This document shows positions 46,796-61,031 of a DNA stretch of 64,000 nucleotides, piece by piece (within the stretch, counting starts at the first letter, position 1; the number at the start of each line of letters is the position of its first letter). The stretch is from Prunus persica. Taxonomy: Eukaryota; Streptophyta; Magnoliopsida; Rosales; Rosaceae. The position numbers were made by a program, and so were the translations under genes. The notes under the pieces were generated by a model. That model searched no databases. It had not been told where the DNA came from and saw only the letters and a list, made by a program, of their open reading frames with translations. Where the stretch lies: assembly GCF_000346465.2 (NCBI RefSeq), contig NC_034009.1, forward strand, positions 32,467,251 to 32,531,250, given 5' to 3'.

Positions 46796-48215
46796 GTTTG
46801 TTTGTTTTTGTTTTTCTGGCTATGACCTTTCGCTTTGATTTGGTCCATATATTTCTCTTTCCTTGCCTTATTCCATTCCCCTTTTTTGTTTGAGGTATCT
46901 CCATTGTGAAGTTTGTTAAAAAAATGCTTTAGACGATAGAACAAATTATGCCATTTCACGCTGGTGCACACTCCTAAGTAGTCTTTTGGTACAGGAATTG
47001 CTCGTTGCTTTACTTTTGGTGGAAGTAGAAACAGAGTGCTACATGATCCTAACATTCAGCCACAATCTGATTTATCTAAGGAAAAGTACGTGAAAAATGA
47101 TGAGCAGACTACTGTGAATCACTTTCATGAGAAGCTTCTTAAGCTAAAGGCATTGATGAAAACAAAGGTAAATTTGTTGAAACAGAAGCATGATATTACA
47201 CATTCCTCACATGGAAATTTCCTCATTTGCATCGATCATGCATCTTCGTGTCTCATCTGTGCTTGTGCTAAAGTGCATATATATATATATATATATATAA
47301 TATCATCTGTACAATGAGAATAGCCGGGTGGTAAATCCATCTTTTGAATAACGAGAAAAATGTAAAGAATTATCAATTTGTGCTATGGGGTTTGAACATT
47401 GATTTCAGGCTGGGCGAAAGAGAGCTGAGAGAAGGCACAAGTACATGGAGGATTTTCTTGCGGAGTTCTATGAAGAGTGGGATGGGGGAGCTTGAATGAG
47501 GTAAGTTTACTCTCAGATAAGTCAGATGTAACTCTGTCGCACTCCAAAATGAGGAAACAGAATTATAGCATACATGATGCTAACGATGTTGAATTTTCTG
47601 ATTATGTTTGAACTTATTGATTTTGCTCCTGGAGCCCGCTTCAAGATGCGGGATATAATATTCAAAACCTATTGCTTGAATTTATGCAACTGTATTACAA
47701 AATATATTTATAGCTGAGTTTTTTCTTTGAGGGCTGTGCTAAGTAGATGAACACCAACCAAGGGAGTTGAAAAAAATTCAAAACATGACAGTTCTCTTGT
47801 TGATTGTTTGATGAACATTTGGTGAGTGTAGTAGGAACATTTGGTGAGGGAGTGGAAAAAAATTCAAAACATGACAATTCGATGAGAACCAGCTCTTCAT
47901 CGAGGATTCTTTTCTTCAACGAGTCAATTGGATCAATACATCCTAATGGTATCCAGGGATTATGAGACAGTGTATGGTACCTGATTTCTGTTGCTCATGA
48001 GACAGTAGTCTTTCTTGTATTGTCATGATGTGAGTTAACTTTAAGGTGAGGGTCGAGTACGGACCGACGTATCCTGGTAGAGGAAGCAAAAATATGCACC
48101 AACCTCAAACAGAGAAAAAAGCATCACGTTCGCTGGAGGGAGTTCAATGTTTCAAACCCAACTGCAGACTGCAGTGAAAAGAGTGTTGACTGAGGTCATG
48201 AGTTGGTCGCCAAAC
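45034..48215. repeat. Segmental duplication, copy B
   Basis: The counterpart of 28424-31671 in the same orientation, 16.6 kb downstream. The 3' flank differs by a small internal duplication (GTGGAAAAAAATTCAAAACATGACA occurs twice near 47770 and 47855) and by a deletion relative to copy A before 48010. Copy A homology ends at GGTCGCCAAACT (48215). Confidence 0.95.
45187..47495 (+). CDS. HD-domain metal-dependent phosphohydrolase, copy B
   Basis: Exons 45187-45375, 45489-45519, 45902-45920, 46039-46136, 46473-46571, 46995-47167 and 47409-47495 join in phase to give 231 aa with the same structure as copy A. The frame is intact. Differences from copy A include Gly5 for Arg, Arg29 for His, Arg46 for Leu and several changes in the last exon (KYMEDFLAEF for KFMEEFLVEF; final GA for RA). 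Arg29 removes the first histidine of the HDxxHxxRV motif, while His33, His71, Asp72 and Asp135 remain. This could be a working paralogue, a weakened enzyme or an early pseudogene; the sequence alone does not decide. Confidence 0.82.
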
Positions 48216-49038
48216 TTCCCTATTCTAGCCCTATGTAATTTGTATTCCCCCCAGCGAGGCTTGACGCTTGAGGGAGGTTTGCGTATTTGATGAAATGCCT
48301 ACAGAACAGAACAGAAGCAATGAAGTGTGAAATGAAATGTATGAAAATCGTCTGCCAAATCAAAACTATAGAAGCAAAACTGTTTTTTCAAAAAACTATA
48401 CTAGCTTTCCCATAGGGTATAGGAGCTTGTGCGTGGGCCCACCCAACCCAACACAACTTGGGAAGGAAGGGAAGGAATTGCTCATTATCTATCTAATCCT
48501 TTCTTTTGGGGAGGAACAGGAACTAATAGGAATTTGGAAAGGTAAGTTCAGTAGATGCATATAGCTTGCTTCAGTGATAGATACAGCCGCACTTGCTTGC
48601 ATACTCAGTCTCTTATCTCTCCACCAACGTTAACGTTGTGTGATGAATATATAAGAGAGAGAGAGAGACAGAGACAGAGAGAGACAGATGAACAAATTAT
48701 GTGTGGATTATTCAAATGTATATGAGGAAGAATCCAAATTTTAAACAATCCAAGCGTACACACAACTCCATCATTATTTATTCAAATATAACTATATTCC
48801 CAAATGCATTCCTACCCTATATCTATATATACTCTACAGATTTTCAATCATCTTTATGGGTATGGAAATACCACCATTTATCTGTAAAAGACAACAAGAT
48901 CACCAAATACCCCCACCCCAAAACAAAACCAAAACAAAACCCAACAAAAAATAAAAATAAAGCCCGTACATACTATGAACAGTACCATATAATATATAGA
49001 TATAAAGGATATGACACTTAACTAATTATATATTAGGA
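48216..49038. other. Intergenic region, CYP86B1 3' side
   Basis: This lies between HD copy B and the CYP86B1-like stop codon. It has a GA-rich tract (48653-48690) and a 14-bp perfect palindrome CAACGTTAACGTTG near 48623. No gene is supported. Confidence 0.5.
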
Positions 49039-51024
49039 TTAATCTCCAATACTATTGATTAACTTTTGGCGCTGAGCATGGCCACGCCTTTGGAGAGTGA
49101 CCTTCAAGCCATGCTTCATGTACATTGTCAATGCGAGCTTTGGCTGCACGGGGTGATGCTCCACCACCTTCACATGGTATCGATAAATGATGGAGGCAGC
49201 AACGAACTTCATTTGATAATAAGCGAAATCTTTCCCCAAGCACAGCCGAGGACCGCCATTGAAAGCCGTAAATTTGTAGGCCGGCTCACTCATGAAGCGG
49301 CCGTCCGAAGGTCGTAGCCATCTCTCAGGCTTGTAGTCCCTGCAGTCCTTTCCCCAAATTGCCTCCGTTCGCCCCATGCTGTAAATTGCGTATATCACTT
49401 TTGTTCCCTTCTTCAGTATTGTTCCATCCGGAAATATGTCATCTTCAATTACCTATAAATATACATATGTATTAATCAATTCAACAACTAATTACCAATC
49501 ACAATGCTTTTTTATTTTTATTTTTATTTTCTGGAATATTATATAAAAGAATAATTACCAATCTATATATGAATTGTGTTCAAACTAATAAAAGAATAAA
49601 TAAATAAATGATCGATGCGCAATCGAATTTACCTCCTTGTGATCCAGTGGAACCGAAGGATACAACCTTAGAGCCTCTGAGAGAGCTGCCTGAAGATACT
49701 CCATCTTCTTTATCTCTTCTGGCTTGAAGACTACAGTTTCATCATCATCATCGTTGATAATATCATTGTTGGCATGAGATCGACGGTCGTGATCTGATGA
49801 TGACCTTGCACCCAATATCCTGCACACTTCTTGAAGAATCTTGTGCTCCACCTCCGGATTTTGATGAAGCAGCCAGAAGAACCAGCTCAGCGCCACTGAT
49901 GACGTGTCCCTCCCAGCCAGTATGAAGTTGACGCATATGTCCTTCAAGAACTTGTCTGAAAACGCCTCTCCGTTCTCGTCCTTCAACCCCATAAACACCG
50001 TTAACAGGTCTGATCTTTGCTTCTTCGTATGATCAGTTTCAGTAACACCACCACCAGAATTATTATTGAGCAGTAATGATGCAAGTTCTTTCTTCCTCGT
50101 CCGAATGACATCCTCGGCGAACTCATCCACTCCTTTGATGGACATCTTAAGCTTCCTCTCCGGCCCCAAGTTAAGGTACCTCATGGCCTTCCACAAGCCC
50201 ATGGGGGTCACAAAGCGCATCATCGTTGCTTCTGTTGCGTCCTCAAATGCCTGAGCAAATGGTATTTGGGGTAACCCCAGCTGCAAGCAGCCGGGATCAA
50301 CCCCAAATGCGATCATGCAAACGTTGTCAAAAGTTAACCTCAAAAGAATGTCTTGGAGGTCAATTGCAGCAGCCGAGTGTTTGATGGAGTCCTCTAAGAC
50401 AGGTAGGAGGCGGGCGTGGACCAGCTCGAACAAGGAATCCGCCGTCAGTTGGCGGAACTTAGCTGAGTGGAATTCAATGCTGGCCGTCTTCCTTTGTCGC
50501 TGCCAGGTCTCGTCGTCTGCGCTGAATATGCCATCCCCAAGAAGGTCCCGAACGGTGTCTCTGAAGTAAGGGCCTTTGGGGAAAATGGAGAACTTGGTCT
50601 TGAGTAGGTGCTCCAAGTTACGAGGGTCGGAAGTGACGACGCAGTTGAAGCTGCTCAAGGAAGGGCCTTTGAACCGAAACGTCCCGTTTTGACGGTAAAG
50701 AATTTCGGAAACCCACTCATACAGGTTGGTTTGGGGTCCAAGTACGGCAAGAGAGAGAGAGGGTAACATGCCAAGCAGGGGCCAAACGGGTAGGCCATGC
50801 TGCCTCTTCTGCCTCAAGGAGTGTATGGTTACAAAAACAAAGAGAGCCAGAAAGAGCTCCAAGATTTGGATATGGTGGAGGAAAAAGAGTTGCCGAGCAA
50901 CTAAGTTTCCGACTACAAAGTTTTCAGAGGAGGCGAGGGAGGTGAGATTAGTGGTAGGAGGAGGAGGAGGAGGAGGAGGATGAGGGGTGATCATTTTGTT
51001 TGAATGAGAGGAGGAGAAGGGCAT
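49039..51024 (-). CDS. CYP86B1: Cytochrome P450 CYP86B1-like fatty acid omega-hydroxylase
   Basis: Two exons, 51024-49633 and 49452-49039, join in phase 0 to give 601 aa. An N-terminal extension with a polyproline run precedes a membrane anchor (LELFLALFVFVTI) and the LPVWPLLGMLP hinge. The I-helix oxygen-binding motif is AGRDTS, the K-helix ExxR is EALR, PERW follows, and the haem loop FNGGPRLCLG places the Cys ligand at about residue 535. CYP86B enzymes sit in the endoplasmic reticulum and omega-hydroxylate very-long-chain fatty acids for suberin and related polyesters. The single intron just after the ExxR region fits this clade. The frame is undamaged. A start at Met11 is a possible alternative. 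Confidence 0.92.
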
Positions 51025-51077
51025 GTGAGATATGTGATGAGAGAATGGGTTATGCAGGTATTAATATTGAGAAGGAG

Positions 51078-51106
51078 AGAGTATATATGTATGTAATATA
51101 TAATGG
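51078..51106 (-). promoter_or_regulatory. TATA-rich core promoter candidate for CYP86B1
   Basis: TATATA-type sequence lies about 55-80 bp upstream of the start codon on the minus strand. Motif and position are the only support. Confidence 0.3.
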
Positions 51107-51615
51107 TTGGTTGGTTAATTAGGTTGAGAAGTGGTACGGTGGGGGTGGTCATGTGTTATATGAGGGGGTGGAGTCTGGAGACTGGAGGAGAAGGTGGTCA
51201 TCTCATCACTCATGACTTGTAATTGTGAGTGTGTGTTTCTTGGCGTGCATGTTTTGTATATTTTACCCAACGGGTTTTGATTTTGGTGAGCTGAAATGTA
51301 CCGTGTGGCAGGCTGCTTTACTTTGCTGCCATATATATATGCATATTTCTTTTATGTTTGCCTGCTTTTCTTTGTTTTCTAATGCAAGTAAGCAGGTAAC
51401 TGAATGCATGCATGCTTACGTGTATGAATGAATAAATGTCTCTCTTTTAGTGTGAGTCAGCAGAAAACTAGTGAATTTGAGTTTGGGGAATATTATATTG
51501 TTATATACAGATAGGAATTAAGGTAGGTGTTGGGTGATTAGGAATTAAAATTTGGAGGGTTTTGTAAGAAAGAGGTACAGTAAAATATAGAGTCGTTAAA
51601 ACTTTTGGAGTGGAA

Positions 51616-51617
<2 letters not shown>

Positions 51618-51659
<42 letters not shown>
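51618..51659. repeat. (GA)n microsatellite
   Basis: About 20 GA units lie about 600 bp upstream of the CYP86B1-like start codon. Confidence 0.95.
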
Positions 51660-51662
<3 letters not shown>

Positions 51663-52389
51663 CTATGGAACGGAGGTTGAGAAGTGGATGCGACGGATTA
51701 CCTACGATGCAACTATTTCTGCACTTTTAATTTATCAAGTTTCCTTTTCCTATTAGCGTACTACTATAATATTATTTATTATTAATTAGTATCATTATTC
51801 TTTTATTTTTTTGGTATAAACGATAATCTAAATTATAAGATAGGAAGTTTCTCACACAAGAATTGATGAATACCGTGGGTGTTTGAACATAAAACCTCTA
51901 ATCCATAAATTAATGCAAATGAAATAGACCGCATTGAGCTTTACTTTTCTTGTATGATTATATCTTCGCATCCATAGAAATAGAAAAAGAATAGAAGAAA
52001 TAGAAGGGTGACCAACATAACATAAAACATACATGCGTCATGCATATGTAATACGAGGAAAAGGCCCGGGCAGTTATATTTGAAAGTTTTGTGTTGACTG
52101 TTGATAAATGAATGAATTAAAATTAGTTAGTTGGCTAGCTAATAACCTAGTACAATACAATAAACTCAAATAAAATATTTTAATTATGTAAGCGGGTTGG
52201 GTGACAGGATTTGTCAGAGGGTGATTTTATTGGTAACCCAAAATTTGATTTTTTTATCTCATATTCTTTTTATACCCTGTTAAATTTTAGTAAACTTTAA
52301 AATTACTCATTACACCTTATTTTTCTTCATAAATTGTTCTCATGAACCTCATTTCTTAACTTATCTATGTAAATTCCACTTAAATCTTT

Positions 52390-52605
52390 ACCTTGTTTAA
52401 GTAGTAGTCTACTGAATTTATTTCCATTTTTCAATGGTTGTCCACTGAATGTGTTTCTTTTTTTCAGTGGTAGTCCACCGAATCCGTTTCAGTTTTTTAG
52501 TGTTAGTCTACCAAATTTGTTTCCATTTTTCAGTGGTAGTCCACTAAATTCGTTTCTTGTTTCAGTGAATTCGTTTCTTGTTTCAGTGATCATGTACTGA
52601 ATTCG
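52390..52605. repeat. Tandem array of ~33-bp TTTCAGTGGTAGTCCACTGAAT units
   Basis: Five to six degenerate units each carry CAGTGGTAGTCCAC(T/C)(A/G)AAT followed by (T/C)GTTTC and a T-rich spacer. The core GTGGTAGTCCAC is itself partly palindromic. Related sequence (TTCAGCGGCATCCCACCGAATT) recurs near 53598. Confidence 0.8.
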
Positions 52606-52637
52606 TTACTGAGTTTGTATTTAATATTGTTTTTTAG

Positions 52638-53450
52638 ATATGAAGAGGACTCACAGAGGTACGACTTAGGCTTCATCATCTCGACCTGATAGAGAGCGTC
52701 CTACAGCCTTAACAATGAGACATAAAGTGGTGAGGTTAGCTCCTTAAGAGGACCAGCCCCAGCATGGTCCCCTAGACCACTTTAAGGATACTACAGAGCT
52801 TGAAGATGTAGCTGCTACTCATGATAGTAATGTTGACACAAAGGTTGAAGATGTAGTTGCTACGCATGATAGTAATGTTGACGCAGATGTTGAAGATGTA
52901 GGTGCTACTCATTATAGTAATACTGAGGTAGACGTCGAGCCTACTGAGTCATCTTGAGTAGGTTCCATTGATCAATCTTTACTTACGAGTTTTAAAATTC
53001 ACATAGCAGCTGCAATTTGGAATAACCAAGTAAGTCGTTTTACTGTAACAATAGAAAGTAGAATATAAGTCTTGTTCGTGGTAATTAACCTAAATATTAT
53101 TTTTGTATTTGACTAGGAATGTGAGCTCCTTAGGTGCATGTCAAAGACATCTACCCTTCATGAGTGGAATTAGTGGGCTAATCCAAATAATGTTATATTC
53201 AAATGGTACATTCAGAGGTCTGAATTAGAGCAAGGTGTTCTTATCGGAATGCATATAAGATTGTTGTATCTACCTTCATTGAGAGGTGGCATCCCGAAAC
53301 GAACATTTTTCACATGTCTTTTGGTGAGATGACCATCACATTGGATGATATGTCATTTATTTTAAAGGCGTCACCATGTTTTTGTTCATTCAATGGGAGT
53401 AATGTCAAAATAGCTTACATTAAATTTGTGGTCGACAATAAGTTACTAAA
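52638..53450 (+). pseudogene. Plant mobile domain (MAIN-like) pseudogene
   Basis: Conceptual translation on the plus strand reads MKRTHRG near 52638. After interrupted frames it gives DQSLLTSFKIHIAAAIWN (52960-53020), a probable intron, ECELLRCMSKTSTLHEW (about 53116) and then STFIERWHPETNIFHMSF with GEMTITLDDMSFILK (about 53265-53370). These blocks match the plant mobile domain found in MAIN/MAIL proteins and in transposon-encoded relatives. Several in-frame stops (for example after HRGTT and in TES-stop-VGS) and frame changes show that it is dead. It contains a 45-bp tandem repeat. It is more likely a transposon passenger than a relic of a host gene. Confidence 0.7.
52799..52933 (+). repeat. 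Three 45-bp tandem repeats within the PMD pseudogene
   Basis: Units at 52799-52843, 52844-52888 and 52889-52933 each encode a 15-residue acidic repeat of the VEDVVATHDSNVDAD type. The length keeps the reading frame. Confidence 0.9.
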
Positions 53451-54242
53451 TAAATAAATATATTTTGGTTCGTTGCTACTGAATTGTAAGTAAAAATTCG
53501 GTAATACACCACCGAACATCGTTCCATGTTGCGGTGGATCTTCACTGCATCTTAAGTTAACAGCTGGTCAAACACAATCGAAAAAATAGGTGCAATTTTT
53601 CAGCGGCATCCCACCGAATTTACCTATCGCGTTCGGTACCGATGTGCTGAACGCAACCAGCAACCATCATGAAATCCTAAACTTGAAAAATGCCAAAAAA
53701 TAAACTCATACCTCATTCGAAGCCTCTCTAACTTCAGTCTCACGCTTTATGAATAAATACAAGATATTTTTTCACCAATACAAGTGTATAAACCTCGTTA
53801 AGGTTGTAGGAACAATATGGTTTGAGAAAAAAGTCTAACTAGGGTTGCAAGAACATATATGGGGTGTAGTGAGTAAATTTAATTTTTATTTTAAATATTT
53901 TTTGTCCTTAACGGTAATTATGTACAAGAGTAAAATAAATTATTCATGTTTAAAATTAATATGGGTGCAAAGAACAAATAATAGGGTGCCAATAAAATCA
54001 CCAATTGTCAAATATAATCGTGTTTCCACGAAACCAACCAAACCAAATAGGATGGGAATAGGATGACCCATAATCTTTTGAGGCCCAAAACCCAATCTAT
54101 TTTCAAGCTCTACTGCGTGCTGCTGTCCTTTGATGCTGACCCAAATCTGATTGCGGAAATAAATAAAGAAAATAAGACATTTACACTTGGGCTGGGGTGG
54201 GGATATTATTATCTTTAAGGAAAGCTTTTAATTTTTTGTTTA
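53451..54242. other. AT-rich intergenic DNA, nothing recognised
   Basis: Some sequence may belong to the PMD-bearing element (TTCGGTAATACACCACCGAAC-like). No gene is supported. Confidence 0.4.
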
Positions 54243-54537
54243 TCTATATCTATATATATAAAGCAAAAGGCAGAGAATGGTGAAACATTCAAAATACCAG
54301 AAAATGCCCTTTGTTAATTCAAACATTAAGAATTGAAATTATTAATTAAATGAGGATAATATCGTAAATTCATATTTTTTAATATTAAAAAAATTAAAAT
54401 TAAAAACAAAATAAGATAATAGGTCCTACTTTTATGGAACATAACTACCATGTTATTTTTTCTTAATTCTAAAAATAAAAATAAAAAAGAAAAAGAAAAC
54501 CAATTGGCACATGCATGAGCATGTGTCAAGGGGCTAG
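54243..54537 (+). mobile_element. Helitron-like non-autonomous element, copy a
   Basis: The element begins TCTATATATATAAAGC and ends with a hairpin (GGCACATGC-atga-GCATGTGTC) followed by CTAG and a T, the Helitron 3' arrangement. The body (AATGGTGAAACATTCAAAATACC, AAATGCCCTTTGTTAAT) recurs inverted at 59596-60136. There are no terminal repeats or target duplication, as expected. The tail carries a new A-rich segment. It is non-coding. Confidence 0.7.
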
Positions 54538-55160
54538 TTTTTTTCTAAAAGGAAAGCTTTCTGATGATAGCACGCATGGTAAATTTTGGTAAGTCTGTCT
54601 CTAACCATTTACCTTGGAATCTTTTAGAGAATGATTTTGTTCCTTTATTTATTTTGGGGTGGAAAGAAGATGTCTACGTGGAGTGGACGACAGAAAAAAA
54701 AAAAAAGTATCAATCTAATATAGTGATAAATTTAAAGAAATATTTTGAAAAAGAAGAAGAAGAAGAATTTAAAGAAATAAATAAATATTTCGAATATTCT
54801 TGTGTTTGTTTAGCGGAAAGGGAAATCCAGTTTGAGAAATCTGGCAGGCACACTGTGTGAATGGATATTCTTGATTTGAGTTTGAATGGATATCCAAAAA
54901 AAGAAAAGGAAAAATTAAGTAAAGGGAAGGGACAAGATGAAGTGAGAGAGTGGAGAAATCATTTTTATCATGTCTGTCAGGAACATGTCCCACGCGGTTG
55001 CCCACTCCAACCTCAGAACTCAGATTTAAGAAAAAAACTTACTTATAACGAGAATAACACTGTTTTGTTATCTCAGTTAATAATACAATAAAACGTAAAA
55101 AGTTATCCTATGCATAGCAAAAAGTGATATCTATGAGAGTTTCTCTCCAGATTTAGAATA
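54538..55160. other. SCPL34 upstream region
   Basis: This is AT-rich distal promoter sequence. A 98-codon open frame at 54564-54860 is low-complexity (Lys/Glu runs) with no recognised homology and is not called as a gene. Confidence 0.45.
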
Positions 55161-55167
55161 TATAAAA
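55161..55167 (+). promoter_or_regulatory. TATA box candidate for SCPL34
   Basis: TATAAAA lies 249 bp upstream of the start codon and is followed by a CT-rich and CA-rich leader (55225-55380) typical of a 5' UTR. Confidence 0.45.
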
Positions 55168-55409
55168 GCTGTGTGTGTGTCAGTCTAATATAACGGACCC
55201 TTGCATTTTGTAGTCTAGTCATTTTCATTCAACTCTCTTTCTCTCTCTCCATGTTCTCTCTGACTCTCACAGTCTCATTCACGCAAATTGCACCCAAATA
55301 AAACACACACACAGACACACATAACAAATTAGATAAGAAGAGAATGGAGATAGAGAGATAGAGAGATAGAGAGAGAGCAGGTGTTGTTTGTGTGTGATTA
55401 TTCTGCGGA

Positions 55410-59479
<4,070 letters not shown>

Positions 59480-59595
59480 ACTCTAAATAATTCTAGGCTC
59501 CTCATCCTTTAGCTACCCTCCCATGATCCTATCCCATTGCAATAAGATATGTATTACATACTATTAATATTATTTATGTGTTCCCTTTAATTATA

Positions 59596-59875
59596 TTAGT
59601 TTCTTTGTACGCGCTTTCGTGCTTATGAGATTTTTTTTAAAAAAAATTTAAATTTATTTTAGAATTAAAAAAGATAATGGGTAGTTGTCTTCCATAACAA
59701 TAGAATCCATTATCTGAATTTTCTTTTAATTTTAATTTTTTTAAATATGAAAAAGTGTGAATTTATCATATTATCCTCATTTATTAATAATTTCAATTCT
59801 TAATGTTTGCATTAACAAGGGCATTTTCTGGTATTTTGAATGTTTCACCATTCTCTCCCTTTTGCTTTATATATA
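59596..59875 (-). mobile_element. Helitron-like non-autonomous element, copy b
   Basis: In minus orientation it starts TATATATAAAGCAAAAGGGAG near 59870 and ends with a GC-rich hairpin region (ATAAGCACGAAAGCGCGTAC) then CTAA at 59599-59596, which fits the Helitron CTRR rule. The body matches copies a and c (GGTGAAACATTCAAAATACC, GAGGATAATATGATAAATTC). Confidence 0.7.
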
Positions 59876-60136
59876 CTAGTCTCTCCGCATGCGCTTCCGT
59901 ACATGCGAGAGGCTTTTTAAATTAAAATTTATTTTAGATTTAAAAAAGATAATGGGTAGTTGTGTTCCATAAAAATATGATTCATTATCTGATTTTTCTT
60001 TTAATTTTAATTTTTTTAATATAAAAAAGTGTGAATTTACCATATTATCCTCATTTAATTGGATTAACCAAGGGCATTTTATGGTATTATGAATGTTTCA
60101 CCATTTTTTACTTTTGTTTTATATATATAGATATAT
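59876..60136 (-). mobile_element. Helitron-like non-autonomous element, copy c
   Basis: In minus orientation it starts TCTATATATATAAAACAAAAG at about 60133. It ends with the hairpin CTCTCGCATG...CATGCGGAGAG and CTAG at 59879-59876, with T following. Its 3' end abuts the 5' end of copy b, so the two form a head-to-tail pair. Confidence 0.75.
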
Positions 60137-60937
60137 CATATCAATGAATATTCCTTAATTACTAATTAGTACATTGTATATGTTCATCAAGAAACAAATT
60201 AAACTATATATATTATTCTATCATCAACTATATCATTAAAAGTATCCATGAAAATAGCAATTGTGGGCTCATTAAAACAAATAAGTTACGTCACATTAAA
60301 TTTGATATTAAAATAAAAAAATTATATTATAAATATGTAAATAATTTTAGTTTTAAACAAATCAAATAATAAATTAATTATATTTTGAAATACTCACAAA
60401 ATTTTCAATAATATTTATGGATACGTATCAAATGTTGAGAAGAATAACGAGTATATCCTTAAGTTAAAGTGATGAAAAAAAATGCATATTTGTTCATTTG
60501 TAATCTAACAACAGAAAATAGAAAGAGTACAGCATTATCATATTTTATTAATTGAGAAATGCTATTTATTATTTCCCCTAACAAACAAAACTAGCTCATA
60601 AAAACAGAGAGTTTTATGGGTTGATCTTGGACTTGGACTTGGACCGAAGGTGATTAAAAGCCCCAGTCAGTAAGTCCGTCTATCCTGTCCATTGTGAGGA
60701 GAGGCCCTATAATTTTACGCCAACGAAAATTATGATTTTGCAGCCCAATTTGTTTTTCATCCGATGCCCCACCCAATTGATTTTTCATTTGGTAACTGGC
60801 AGGTTTGGTTTCTGTAGAAGAGTCTCCGAATGAAGTAGAACAGGTAGGAATTGCAGTCGCATCGCAGTGGTTGGGCTGGGAGAGGAGAGCAGCTTCCTCC
60901 ATCGTCTTCTCTACTGAGTCTGCTGTCGAGTAGTGAA
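60137..60937. other. SETD9-like gene upstream region
   Basis: AT-rich DNA grades into the 5' UTR of the next gene. Sequence of normal complexity begins near 60600. The antisense open frame at 60654-61079 is a shadow that includes a translated CT repeat. Confidence 0.5.
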
Positions 60938-60985
60938 ATGGCTTTTCTTTTCCACAAGTTTCAGGAGGTAACAACAATATCAATA

Positions 60986-61031
<46 letters not shown>

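Noticed and set aside
54564..54860. 98-codon open frame with Lys/Glu runs
   Set aside because: Composition is driven by AAA/GAA repeats, no family is recognised and there is no splice or promoter context.
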